Of a stretch of DNA of 64,000 nucleotides, positions 1 through 9,200 are shown piece by piece. This DNA is from Thalassospira sp. HF15 (GTDB lineage Bacteria; Pseudomonadota; Alphaproteobacteria; Rhodospirillales; Thalassospiraceae). The position numbers and the translations under genes are program-made. Each line of letters starts with the position of its first letter. Within the stretch, counting starts at the first letter, position 1. Below the pieces are notes generated by a model. It saw nothing but the letters and a program-made list of their open reading frames with translations, did not search any database and had not been told where the DNA came from. The DNA lies in contig NZ_JAAVKI010000002.1 of NCBI RefSeq assembly GCF_011806525.1, positions 248,001 through 312,000 of the forward strand, read 5' to 3'.

Positions 1-398
1 GCCGGACACTGCGCGAAGACGGTGCCTATATCGAAGCCGGTGAGAATGATCGCCTTGTGATCAGCAAGCTTGAAAAAGATCCGACATCTTATGGTGTGAT
101 GGGCTTTAACAATCTCGAACGGAACCGTGAACGCCTGCAGGGTGTTCCGATCAACGCGATTGCGCCGGATTATGAAACCATCCTTGATGGCAGCTATCCG
201 GCATCGCGTGCCCTTTATCTTTACGTCAAGGATGACCACCAGCAACTGGTTCAGACCCTTGACGACTTCATCGCGACCTATGTGTCGGAAGCCGTCATTG
301 GTGAAGACGGTCTTCTGGCCGATAACGGTCTGGTACCGCTGACCGCTGATGAACGTGCTGCGACCATGACCAATGCGGCGAAATTTGCCGGTAATTGA
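1..398 (+). CDS. Phosphate ABC transporter substrate-binding protein, PstS-like (C-terminal part)
   Basis: The gene enters from the left edge with its reading frame open from base 3, so only about the last 131 residues are visible. The segment around SYGVMGFNN, the run of charged and aromatic residues after it, and a C-terminal helix ending near ADERAATM resemble the last lobe of PBP-like PstS proteins, which bind phosphate in the periplasm. The signal peptide and N-terminal lobe lie outside the window. A strong terminator follows at 434-462, so this is the end of its transcript. Family assignment rests on a fragment; a related anion-binding protein is possible. Confidence 0.6.
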   Translation, partial: RTLREDGAYIEAGENDRLVISKLEKDPTSYGVMGFNNLERNRERLQGVPINAIAPDYETILDGSYPASRALYLYVKDDHQQLVQTLDDFIATYVSEAVIGEDGLLADNGLVPLTADERAATMTNAAKFAGN

Positions 399-433
399 TC
401 AGATAACCGATCGACACAAGCATAGCTGACACG

Positions 434-462
434 AACGGCCGGGCATCAGTCCGGCCGTTTTG
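434..462 (+). terminator. Rho-independent terminator after the PstS-like gene
   Basis: A perfect 9-bp stem AACGGCCGG/CCGGCCGTT with an 8-nt loop is followed by TTTTG. It overlaps the last codons of the convergent methyltransferase gene. Confidence 0.75.
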
Positions 463-1258
463 CTATCCAGACCTGATTGCTGGCATATTTCGGCGGATTG
501 CCCTGAAAATCAGAAAATTCCGATATCGAAACAAAACCGGACAGTTCCAACATCAGGCGCATTTCACTGCGATGGACCCAGCGCAGATGATGCCATGAAT
601 CCTCGCACCGGATGACATCGTCCTGATCGTTGATTTCCTCAAACCGCCAATGTTCGCTGAACTTCTGGGTCAGCGGATCATTGGTGCGTTCCATCGCGGT
701 AATACGAAGCCGACTGCCCGGCTGCCCGACGCCCACCGGCATCGGAAAGATCGGCAGTTCGACATGTTCCGGGTCACCTTCGGGCAGGCAATAACGAAGA
801 TCGGGGTCCATCAGATCAAGGGCAATCGCCCCACCAGGTTTCAGATGGGCAAAGGCCCGTTCAAGGGCACGTTGCTGATCGCCGGCTTCAGTGACTTCCT
901 GCAGGCCGCGAAACGGAATGATCACCAGATCAAACTGCCGCCCCAGATCAAAGTCACACATATTGCCAAGATGCCATGTCAGATCGGGGTAATTGGTGCG
1001 TGCCTGATCGAGCATAGCGGGTGACAAGTCAAGGCCTTCTACCGCAATCCCAAGTTTGGCAATCGCGGCACTGATCCGGCCCGTCCCACAGCCGAGTTCA
1101 AGCACACCATTTTCATGGGCAAGACTGGTGGCCAGACGGGAATAGAAGGGAATGGGATCTTCAAAAATCCTGCGATCAAGATCAGAGCGAAGATCGTAAC
1201 TGGCCGTATTCAGGCCTCCGGCGGGGTAGAATTCATCTGATATGGATGAATTCTTCAT
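446..1258 (-). CDS. Class I SAM-dependent methyltransferase
   Basis: This 270-residue protein has the Rossmann methyltransferase motif I VLELGCGTG (about residues 52-60), the ribose-binding acidic position in GLDLS (about 77) and a motif-III-like LKPGGAIALDL. These place it among methyltransferase-domain proteins that transfer methyl from S-adenosylmethionine. The substrate cannot be read from the sequence. Its start ATG overlaps the stop of the upstream GST gene (ATGA at 1255-1258), so the two are translationally coupled. There is no membrane segment or signal peptide. It sits at the downstream end of the cobalamin genes but need not belong to that pathway. Confidence 0.85.
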   Translation of the reverse strand: MKNSSISDEFYPAGGLNTASYDLRSDLDRRIFEDPIPFYSRLATSLAHENGVLELGCGTGRISAAIAKLGIAVEGLDLSPAMLDQARTNYPDLTWHLGNMCDFDLGRQFDLVIIPFRGLQEVTEAGDQQRALERAFAHLKPGGAIALDLMDPDLRYCLPEGDPEHVELPIFPMPVGVGQPGSRLRITAMERTNDPLTQKFSEHWRFEEINDQDDVIRCEDSWHHLRWVHRSEMRLMLELSGFVSISEFSDFQGNPPKYASNQVWIAKRPD

Positions 1259-1929
1259 TCAAAATCCAGTTCGGCATAGTGGCTGGAGGGTGGGAAACTT
1301 GCCTGCCGATCGGCCAGAACATCGCGCATGGCAGGGCGGCTTTTGATCCGCATGTACCAATCCTTGGCACGCGGATGCTTTGACCAGTTGATATCGCCCA
1401 TATAGTCAATCACCGACACCTGTGCGGCGGCGGCCAGATCAGCCATGGTCAAATGATCGCCTGCCAACCAGTTACGCCGTTCAAACAACCAGCCGATATA
1501 ATCCATGTGATAGGCGCCATTGGTGCGCCCGGCGCGCAGAACCTTGGTATCGGGGGTGCCGGTTGCAAAGAACCTTTTAAGCAGTTTCTCGCCCAACAGA
1601 TGCTCGGTAACTTCGCGATTGAACTTACCATCAAACCACGCGACAAGGCGGCGGATTTCGGCGCGCTGCTTTGGATTGTCGCCAAACAGTTTCGGCTCGT
1701 CCTCGTAAACCTCGTCCAGGTACTCGCAAATGACGGTGGAATCACAAAGTACCGACCCGTCTTCTTCCTTGAGCACAGGGACTTCGCCAGCCGGGTTCAG
1801 CAGCAGGAAATCGTCACGCCGTTCCCAAACCGGTTCGGCCGTGAGTTCGAAATCGAGCTTTTTCTCGGCCAAAACCAGACGGACTTTGCGCGAAAAGGGT
1901 GATAGCCAAAAATGATATAACTGACGCAT
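1255..1929 (-). CDS. Glutathione S-transferase family protein
   Basis: The thioredoxin-like N-terminal domain begins MRQLYHFWLSPFSRKVR, carries the cis-proline segment GEVPVL (residues 48-53) and the glutathione-binding DSTVICEYLDE (63-73). An all-helical C-terminal domain with LTMADLAAAA follows. At 224 residues it has normal GST length. I chose the ATG at 1929 because upstream in-frame sequence does not resemble the family and the fold starts right after this Met. It probably conjugates glutathione to electrophiles in the cytoplasm. It is coupled to the methyltransferase downstream. Confidence 0.85.
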   Translation of the reverse strand: MRQLYHFWLSPFSRKVRLVLAEKKLDFELTAEPVWERRDDFLLLNPAGEVPVLKEEDGSVLCDSTVICEYLDEVYEDEPKLFGDNPKQRAEIRRLVAWFDGKFNREVTEHLLGEKLLKRFFATGTPDTKVLRAGRTNGAYHMDYIGWLFERRNWLAGDHLTMADLAAAAQVSVIDYMGDINWSKHPRAKDWYMRIKSRPAMRDVLADRQASFPPSSHYAELDFE

Positions 1930-2148
1930 GTGCGTGAAGATACCCGACCAAGATGAACGTTTTGCAAAGACCCGCCAGGGGTTCACAAACATTCCAGAAA
2001 CCGCAACCAAGCCGGTTCGTTTCCAACCCGGAACTGCAAGATATCTCAAACCACGCAACGCGTGCGAAGTAAAGCCCTTCAAGCAGCCAGAAGTGCAATT
2101 TTGCTATACGTAATGGGCATGTCTGACAGAAAGCTTAACCAAGCCCCG

Positions 2149-3669
2149 TCACGCGCGGCTTTTTGCCAGTTCCAGCATGCCATCCAGATCAAGGCAGGCT
2201 TCAAGATGATCGGCCAGTTCATCAAGGGCTGCGTCAATGCCAGCCTCGAAATGCGTCGTTTGGTGTGCATCGCCCAAACGTAATACCGACAGAAAGGCAT
2301 GGCGGAAGTCATCACTGCCAAACAACCCATGCAAATAGCAGCCCAGAACCCGGCCATCAGCACTGATCGCGCCATCCAGAGTGCCATTGAGATCAAGCCA
2401 GCTTCGCACCCGATCCGGCCCATCCGTCCGGCCCATATGGATTTCATAGCCATCCACCCCAATTCCGGCGGCAAGAACGGCGTTGTCGCCAACCGTCAGA
2501 CCGGTTGTCTTACGCAGCGTCTTGTCGCCTGCCATGACGGTTTCAACATCCAGCAGGCCAAGGCCAGCCTCACTTCCGGGTTCACCTTCTACACCATCAG
2601 GGTCGTGCACCATGCGGCCCAGCATCTGATACCCGCCACAAATGCCGATCACGTGACCACCACGGCGGTGATGGGCCAGAATATCGATATCCCAGCCCTG
2701 TTCCTTAAGAAACCTGAGGTCCGCCATGGTCGATTTTGACCCCGGCAACAGCACCAGATCACAATCCCCCGGGATCACCTGACCCGGTTTGATCACCAGC
2801 AACTCGACATCATCCTCTGCCGCAAGCGGATCAAGATCATCAAAATTGGCAATACGGGGCAGATGCGGAACGGCAATGCGCAAGACAGCACCATCTTCAT
2901 CCCCTGTGTTGCGATGATATTTCCCGGCCTTTTCCAGGGCGACACCGTCTTCGGCGGGCAGCTTGTAGGCATTTGGCCAGTACGTTGCGATACCGTAACT
3001 TTCAAGCCCACAGCTTTCGGCAATGATGCCGGTCGCCGGTTCAAACAGCGACACATCGCCACGAAACTTGTTGATCACATAGCCCTTAAGCCAACGACGA
3101 TCATCCTCGGACAGCAACGCATGCGTGCCCACGATAGAGGCAATCACTCCACCACGATCAATATCACCGACCAAGATGACGGGAACCTGGACGGCCTCGG
3201 CAAAGCCCATATTGGCAATATCGGAGGCCCGCAGATTAACTTCGGCAGGTGACCCTGCCCCCTCAATCAGCACAAGATCGGCATCACTTGCCATGATCTC
3301 GAAGCTTTCGACCACCTTGGGCAGCAGATCGCGTTTGAGGCGGTAATAATCGCGTGCCTTCGCACTGGTCAGGACCTTGCCCTGAACCACCACCTGCGCG
3401 CCAATGTCGCTTTGTGGTTTCAGCAAGACCGGGTTCATATGCACCGTCGTTGGCACACCTGCCGCACACGCCTGAAGCGCCTGCGCCCGGCCGATTTCGC
3501 CACCATCATCGGTGACGGCAGCATTGTTTGACATATTTTGCGGCTTGAACGGGCGTACCCGAAGACCCCGACGCGTATAAGCCCGGCACAACCCGGCCAC
3601 CAGCAAGGATTTCCCGACGTCAGAACCGGTACCTTGCAGCATCAGGGCGGGAACAGATTGCGCACTCAT
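2149..3669 (-). CDS. cobQ: Cobyric acid synthase CobQ
   Basis: CobQ amidates four side chains (b, d, e, g) of adenosylcobyrinic acid a,c-diamide using glutamine and ATP. The 506-residue protein has the dethiobiotin-synthetase-like N-terminal domain with the phosphate loop GTGSDVGKS (residues 13-21) and KPQNMSNN. The C-terminal glutamine amidotransferase domain has nucleophile Cys344 in GICGGYQML and catalytic His447 in YLHG. Length is typical. It follows cobO by 39 nt and is the last clear cobalamin gene of this minus-strand group. Confidence 0.97.
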   Translation of the reverse strand: MSAQSVPALMLQGTGSDVGKSLLVAGLCRAYTRRGLRVRPFKPQNMSNNAAVTDDGGEIGRAQALQACAAGVPTTVHMNPVLLKPQSDIGAQVVVQGKVLTSAKARDYYRLKRDLLPKVVESFEIMASDADLVLIEGAGSPAEVNLRASDIANMGFAEAVQVPVILVGDIDRGGVIASIVGTHALLSEDDRRWLKGYVINKFRGDVSLFEPATGIIAESCGLESYGIATYWPNAYKLPAEDGVALEKAGKYHRNTGDEDGAVLRIAVPHLPRIANFDDLDPLAAEDDVELLVIKPGQVIPGDCDLVLLPGSKSTMADLRFLKEQGWDIDILAHHRRGGHVIGICGGYQMLGRMVHDPDGVEGEPGSEAGLGLLDVETVMAGDKTLRKTTGLTVGDNAVLAAGIGVDGYEIHMGRTDGPDRVRSWLDLNGTLDGAISADGRVLGCYLHGLFGSDDFRHAFLSVLRLGDAHQTTHFEAGIDAALDELADHLEACLDLDGMLELAKSRA

Positions 3670-3708
3670 TCCGGTTTCAAAACTTTCCTGTAAGCGACCA
3701 ATGCCAGA

Positions 3709-4335
3709 TCAGAACTCGACGCCGATCTGTGCCTTGATGCCCTGTTCGCGGAAGGGATGTTTGACCATGGTCATTTCCGTGACCAGATCAGCGGCCTCAA
3801 TCAGGGTATCGGGGGCATTGCGTCCGGTGAGCACGATGTGCTGATCGGGCAGTTTATTGGCCAATGCCTCAAGCACGTCATCAAGCGGCAGGAAATCATA
3901 GCGCAGCACGATATTGATTTCGTCGAGGATCACCATCGAATAACTGGGATCACGCAGCATTTCCAATGCCTTGTTCCAGGCTTCGCGCGCCAGTGCGACA
4001 TCCTGTGCGCGGTTCTGGGTTTCCCAGGTAAAGCCAGCCCCCATCGCGTGGAATTCACAAAGATCGGGGAATTTTTTCAGAAGCTTGGCCTCGCCGGTTT
4101 CCCAGCCGCCCTTGATGAACTGAACCACACCGACTTTCATGTCATGGCCAACGCACCGCATTGCCATGCCAAAGGCCGAGGATGACTTGCCCTTGCCCTT
4201 GCCGGTATGGACAATGATCAGGCCCTTTTTATCGATCTTCTGGGCCATCATCTTGTCGCGCGCAGCCTTGATTTTCTTCATCTTTTCATCATGGCGCGCA
4301 TTGATATCGACGTCTGGCTGGCTTTTATCGGTCAT
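3709..4335 (-). CDS. cobO: Corrinoid adenosyltransferase CobO
   Basis: CobO transfers the adenosyl group of ATP to Co(I) corrinoid, forming the carbon-cobalt bond. The 208-residue protein has the family P-loop HTGKGKGKSSSAFG (about residues 43-56), followed by VGVVQFIKGGW and ILDEINI, as in CobO/CobA. The charged N-terminal helix is also usual. I chose the ATG at 4335, preceded by AAAGGGAAGAAAC, over an upstream in-frame Met. It lies 53 nt downstream of the GH114-like gene and just before cobQ, consistent with co-transcription. Confidence 0.96.
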   Translation of the reverse strand: MTDKSQPDVDINARHDEKMKKIKAARDKMMAQKIDKKGLIIVHTGKGKGKSSSAFGMAMRCVGHDMKVGVVQFIKGGWETGEAKLLKKFPDLCEFHAMGAGFTWETQNRAQDVALAREAWNKALEMLRDPSYSMVILDEINIVLRYDFLPLDDVLEALANKLPDQHIVLTGRNAPDTLIEAADLVTEMTMVKHPFREQGIKAQIGVEF

Positions 4336-4388
4336 TGTTTCTTCCCTTTGAAATGCCGTCCCAGAATGCGGCGAAAGTCCTACCGGGA

Positions 4389-5219
4389 TCAAGGGCAGTT
4401 TTGCGGTGTTTGATCAAGATCGAGACGCGCAATCACCCCTTGAAATCCGTGTTCCTTCGCCACCGGGCAAAAGGCGTTGGCATTGACCCCTTCGTCAAGA
4501 TATTCAACGGCAAAAACCGGCTTATCTTGCGAGACATAGACGTCAAATTCATGCATGAAACCCAGCCGATAGGCAGATTCCAGCAAGGCAAAATCCATGT
4601 CATCGACAAGATCGGGGACAAGTTCGGCAGCATTTTTCTGCCCGATGGCGAGGCCACGTTGATGCGCCTGATCCACCAGCCAATCGACATAACGCAGCTG
4701 ATCTTCGCGCGTGATGGCAAATCCGGTGGGTTTGCTGGAAAGATCGGCTTCAAAGGCATCGATATTGTCGGGCTCTATGGCCAGAAAGCCCTTGTCACGA
4801 CACAAATCAAAACGGGCTTCCATGATCGTGGCAAACCGTTCAAACCGCGCGATATCAAGCCAGTTTTCCCCATCCCAACCCCAATAGGGCGCGCCGACAA
4901 CATCGCCGGGAAACGCCTTGGCATCTTCGCGCCAATCTTCAACCGCGCCGACATTGACGTAGCAAATCGGATATAGCCCGGCGGCACGCCACGCTGCGAC
5001 CTGATCGGCCGACGTATCAAAAAGATCGGCCCCGACCACGCGAATAGTGTCATCGACATCAAGTGTGTCTTGAAGCTGCCAGTGAAACGGGCCGTTCGGG
5101 ACGGGCGCCCATGTTTTTGCGCCATCTGCCTGTGCGTCTGGCCCATGCGATAGCAGGCCGAGGAGAATGCCTGCCCACAGACAAAAGGATTTGGGAATTG
5201 AGTTCTTCACGCGATGCAT
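4389..5219 (-). CDS. GH114-like (endo-alpha-1,4-polygalactosaminidase family) protein, secreted
   Basis: This 276-residue protein starts with a basic segment and a hydrophobic stretch (FCLWAGILLGLLS), a likely signal peptide cut after AQA. The mature part has the pattern of the GH114/TM1410 TIM-barrel family: FHWQLQ near the start, an Asp after GADLFDT, YVNVGAVEDWR and the acidic EPDNIDAF expected in the active site. Family members are linked to hydrolysis of galactosamine-rich exopolysaccharide. Its place directly upstream of cobO is unexpected. The ATG at 5219 was preferred because it starts the signal peptide. Substrate unknown. Confidence 0.8.
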   Translation of the reverse strand: MHRVKNSIPKSFCLWAGILLGLLSHGPDAQADGAKTWAPVPNGPFHWQLQDTLDVDDTIRVVGADLFDTSADQVAAWRAAGLYPICYVNVGAVEDWREDAKAFPGDVVGAPYWGWDGENWLDIARFERFATIMEARFDLCRDKGFLAIEPDNIDAFEADLSSKPTGFAITREDQLRYVDWLVDQAHQRGLAIGQKNAAELVPDLVDDMDFALLESAYRLGFMHEFDVYVSQDKPVFAVEYLDEGVNANAFCPVAKEHGFQGVIARLDLDQTPQNCP

Positions 5220-5281
5220 CTGCCCTGAAGTGGTGGGCAGTGAGTTTGCCCGCGCGAGCAAACCAAGACAATCCTGCAAAC

Positions 5282-5312
5282 AAAAAAGCGCGACCTCAAA
5301 GATCGCGCTTTC
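5282..5312 (-). terminator. Rho-independent terminator after the 5336-6037 gene
   Basis: On the minus strand AAAGCGCGA pairs with TCGCGCTTT across a 9-nt loop and runs into TTTTTT. It separates the unrecognised gene from the GH114-cobO-cobQ group, so cobO and cobQ may need their own promoter or read-through. Confidence 0.75.
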
Positions 5313-5335
5313 TAGTCAATTTGACTGTGCCTGTT

Positions 5336-6037
5336 TTACCAATTGGTGCCCTGGCCGGTTGTCAGGCCAAGGTCGCTGGTCACCAGATCCGCCCATTTAT
5401 CGGGTTCGCGCATGTCGATGTTGCGCAGTTCCGGGCGACGCATCCGTGCCTTGTTAAACAATTGCAGGCGATCACCGGGTGACATACGGCGCAAACGATC
5501 AAGCGCCTTGCGGACCGCGTCGTTTCGCGCACCTGTCGGGCTTTGGAAGCTTTTTTCGACCACTTCAAGACGTTTTTCCAGCCAGTCGCGGCTGATGGCG
5601 ACCTGTTCGATCAGGGTTCTGAGGTCACGCACCACCGGGAAATGATCAAGACGCAGATGGGCCACGGCAATCGCGGTGCGCCAGACCTGACGTTCGACCC
5701 CTTGCAGATAACGCCAGTAGATCTTCACCTTGGCATTAATTTCGAACTTGGTCTGATCGGGGCCGGGAAGGTGATGGGCAAGCTCTGCCATCCCGGCATG
5801 GAATTCATCAAATGTCACCGGGCGATGGACGCCATTAAAGCGTTCGCGGACATCAAGGACCGCCCGAATGGCACCGCGCGCCGGGCGATACCGACCATTT
5901 CCGTGCAAGTCGGCACGCAGCCAGTCGGGCATGTCAAAATCTGAAATCAGGAAGTTGATGATATCTGCATGCCGGTTATGGGCAGGCAAAGGGGTTTGCA
6001 GATAATCAGGCAAACGAACGTTGGTCTTGATATCCAT
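5336..6037 (-). CDS. Unrecognised protein, 233 residues
   Basis: I do not recognise the family. The protein is soluble, rich in Arg and charged residues, and mostly predicted helix by eye. Notable segments are PDYLQTPLPAHNRHADIINFL near the N-terminus and a basic C-terminal half with LDRLRRMSPGDRLQLF. The start at 6037 is supported by GGAGG five bases upstream; an in-frame Met seven codons earlier lacks such a site. It has its own terminator (5282-5312) and a 186-nt upstream gap containing a TTAA-N7-TTAA site (6115-6129), so it is probably an independent unit between cobN and the GH114-like gene. Confidence 0.7.
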   Translation of the reverse strand: MDIKTNVRLPDYLQTPLPAHNRHADIINFLISDFDMPDWLRADLHGNGRYRPARGAIRAVLDVRERFNGVHRPVTFDEFHAGMAELAHHLPGPDQTKFEINAKVKIYWRYLQGVERQVWRTAIAVAHLRLDHFPVVRDLRTLIEQVAISRDWLEKRLEVVEKSFQSPTGARNDAVRKALDRLRRMSPGDRLQLFNKARMRRPELRNIDMREPDKWADLVTSDLGLTTGQGTNW

Positions 6038-6114
6038 CGCGGCCTCCGATCTGTTCAATCAACCTGCTTCCCATGCAGGCGATCCGATAGGGGTGCCCCG
6101 TCCCTCACAACTTA

Positions 6115-6129
6115 TTAACAGTTGGTTAA
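6115..6129 (-). promoter_or_regulatory. Candidate CtrA-type binding site (TTAA-N7-TTAA)
   Basis: TTAACAGTTGGTTAA matches exactly the CtrA half-site pair described in alphaproteobacteria. It lies 78-92 bp upstream of the start of the 5336-6037 gene. A short palindrome AACGTAACGTT sits just beyond it (about 6147-6157). Function is inferred from the match only. Confidence 0.4.
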
Positions 6130-6223
6130 TTGAGATATGGTGCGAAAACGTAACGTTTCAACTGCCCGGTTTGTTCCGACAGTAAAATTCCCGTGATTCC
6201 AACAACAAACAAAGGTTGACCGG

Positions 6224-9200
6224 TTACGCCCCCAGATCGATGGAAACACTGTTGCGCCGCGGCTGCCACAGGCCGCGGTCAATTGCCTCACGCAGGCGAT
6301 CCTTGATGTCCTTTAGCGCATCAGGATTATGATCGGAGATAAAACCGCGCACATCGGCATCGCCCAGATAAGCATCATAGACCAGATCAAAGTGATGATC
6401 GGCAACACAGCGTGCCGTGGCGGCAAAGGCAAACAGATAATCCACTGTTGCCGCCATCTCGAACGCGCCCTTGTAGCCATGGCGCATCACGCCCTTGATC
6501 CATTTGGGGTTCACCACGCGCGCCCGCACCACGCGGGCGATTTCTTCTTCCAGGGTACGGATTTTGGGGCTTTCCGGACGGGAATGATCGCTGTGATACA
6601 CGGTTGGCTGCTTGCCCGAAAGGCTGCGCACTGCTGACGTCATTCCGCCTTCGAATTGATAATAGTCATCAGAGTCCAGCAGATCATGTTCGCGGTTATC
6701 CTGATTATGGACAATTGCATCGACCTTGGCGAGACGGGTTTCAAACAGACCACGCGCCGACGTTCCCTCGGCCCCGTTGCCATAGGCGTAGCTGCCCCAA
6801 GCCAGATAGGCATCAGCAAGATCGTCTTCGTCTTCCCAGAGTTTCTCGTCAATCATCGCCTGCAGCCCGGCGCCATAGGCACCGGGTTTGGACCCGAAAA
6901 CACGAAATCCTGCCTGTCGGGCGGCATCGTCATCAGCCATACCTTCGCTGCGGAGTTTTTCGGCCTCGGCCTTCACACGGACGGCGATCGGATTGATATC
7001 ATCGGGTTCATCTGATTGATCGGCCACCGCACGCACCGCACTGTCAAACAGGTCAATCAAGCCCGGAAAGGCATCGCGGAAGAAACCGGAGATGCGCAAC
7101 GTAACATCCACACGCGGGCGCCCCAGCACCGATGCTGGCATGATTTCAAAACCGGTCACCCGGCGTGATGCGCTGTCCCAGGTCGGACGCACGCCCATCA
7201 GCGCCAACGCCTGCGCGATGTCATCACCGCCGGTACGCATGTTGCTGGTTCCCCAGACCGACAGACCAAGCGCACTTGGCCACTCACCCTGATCCTGCAC
7301 ATGGCGTTCCAGCAGCAACTCGGCTGATTTCCAGCCCAACTGCCACGCCGCCGGGGTCGGGATCGTACGGGTATCAACCGAATAGAAGTTACGCCCGGTC
7401 GGCAAGACATCCGGCCGCCCACGGGTCGGGGCACCCGACGGGCCGGGTTCGACGAACTTCCCGGCAAGGCCGCGCAAAAGACCGTCGATCTCAGCCGGGC
7501 CGCAGCCAGTGACCGCAGGGCGAATATTCGTTTCGATATCAGAAATAACGTCACATGTGGCCGACCATGCCGGATCGGCCTTAACGGTGCCCTTGACCAG
7601 ATCACGGGCCAGAAGTTCGATCCGTTCTACGGTATCGCCCGTGGTGCGCCATGGACCGATATTCTCCGCGTCATAGGCGGCCAGCACTTCAGGCTTGTCC
7701 CCGGGCCAGAATTCGGCAAAGGCACAATCGAGCGGATCAAATTCCGCATCACCCAGAATATCCTTGGCAATCGCACGATGAAGCGATGCCTTTGGCCCGG
7801 TATCCGCCCCACGCGGCAAGCGGGCGAGGGCGACCAGAAGATCGGTCAGAAGATCGCCTTCCGGGGCCTTGCCATAGATATGCAGGCCATCGCGGATTTG
7901 AAGCTCTTTTAGCTCGCACAGATAGTTATCAAGCTTGGCCAGTGCGCTTTCTTCGTCCTCACCGGCCTCGATGCCGCAATCACGATCAAGGCCAATGCGG
8001 ATCGCCAGTTCAAGGATATCGCGTTTAAGGATCACAAGGCGCCTGGGATCCACCGCGGCGGCGTCATAATACTCATCGACCAGCGCTTCGAGATCCTTAA
8101 GCGGTCCGTAGCTTTCCGCCCGTGTTAATGGCGGCGTCAAATGATCAAGGATCACCGCCTGTGCGCGGCGTTTGGCCTGCGTACCTTCGCCCGGATCGTT
8201 GACAATGAAGGGATAGAAGTGCGGGGTCGGGCCAAAGACCGCCTCGGGGAAGCAATCCTCGGACAGGGCCAGCGACTTGCCCGGCAGCCATTCCATGTTG
8301 CCATGCTTGCCAAAGTGAATGATGGCATCCACGCCAAACACATGGCGCAGCCAGATATAGAACGCAAAATAGTTGTGCGGCGGAACCAGATCGGGCGAGT
8401 GATAGCTTTCAAGCGGATCAATGTTATAGCCACGCGCAGGCTGGAGACCGACCACCACATTGCCCATCGGCAGAATCGAAAGGGCAAAGGCATCCCGATC
8501 CGGCAGATAAAACGGATCATTCTTTGGATCGCCCCAGGCCTCAAACACCTGATCGCGGATGGTTTTTGGCAGGGCATCAAATGCAGACTGATAATCTTCG
8601 CGTTTCAGGGTTACGCGGATCTCACGGTCGGCAAGCGATTTGAAATCGTTGGTCGGCCCGGCCTTGATCGCCGCGATCAGGGCATCGCCATCAGAAGGCA
8701 GATCATTGATCGCGTATCCTTCACCCTGCATGGCACGCAGCGTCTCGACCATGCCCGCCGGGGTATCCAGCCCGACCCCGTTACCAAGACGTGCATCCTT
8801 GTTGGGATAGTTCGCCATCACCATCGCCACCTTGCGCGATGACACATCGGATTTGCGCAGCCGCACCCAATTGGCGGCAAGTTTGGCGGTAAAGTCGACG
8901 CGATCACGCACCGGGATGTATTTCACCAGATCAATCTGGGTCAGGTCATCCTTGCCTGCCGATCCCTTGAAAGACACCGCACGTGAAAGGATACGGCCGT
9001 CGACCTCTGGCAGGGCGACATTCATCGCAATATCGCGTGCGGCCAAGCCGTTGACACCTTCGCGCCAGGCTTCTTCGCCACCACCAGAAAGCACCACCTG
9101 AAAGACCGGCGCATCCACCGCATCAAACGGACCGTTTTTTCGTTCTGAACCCGGAACAGATATCGCAAAGCCGGTGGTATTGAGGATCAAATCTGCGTTG

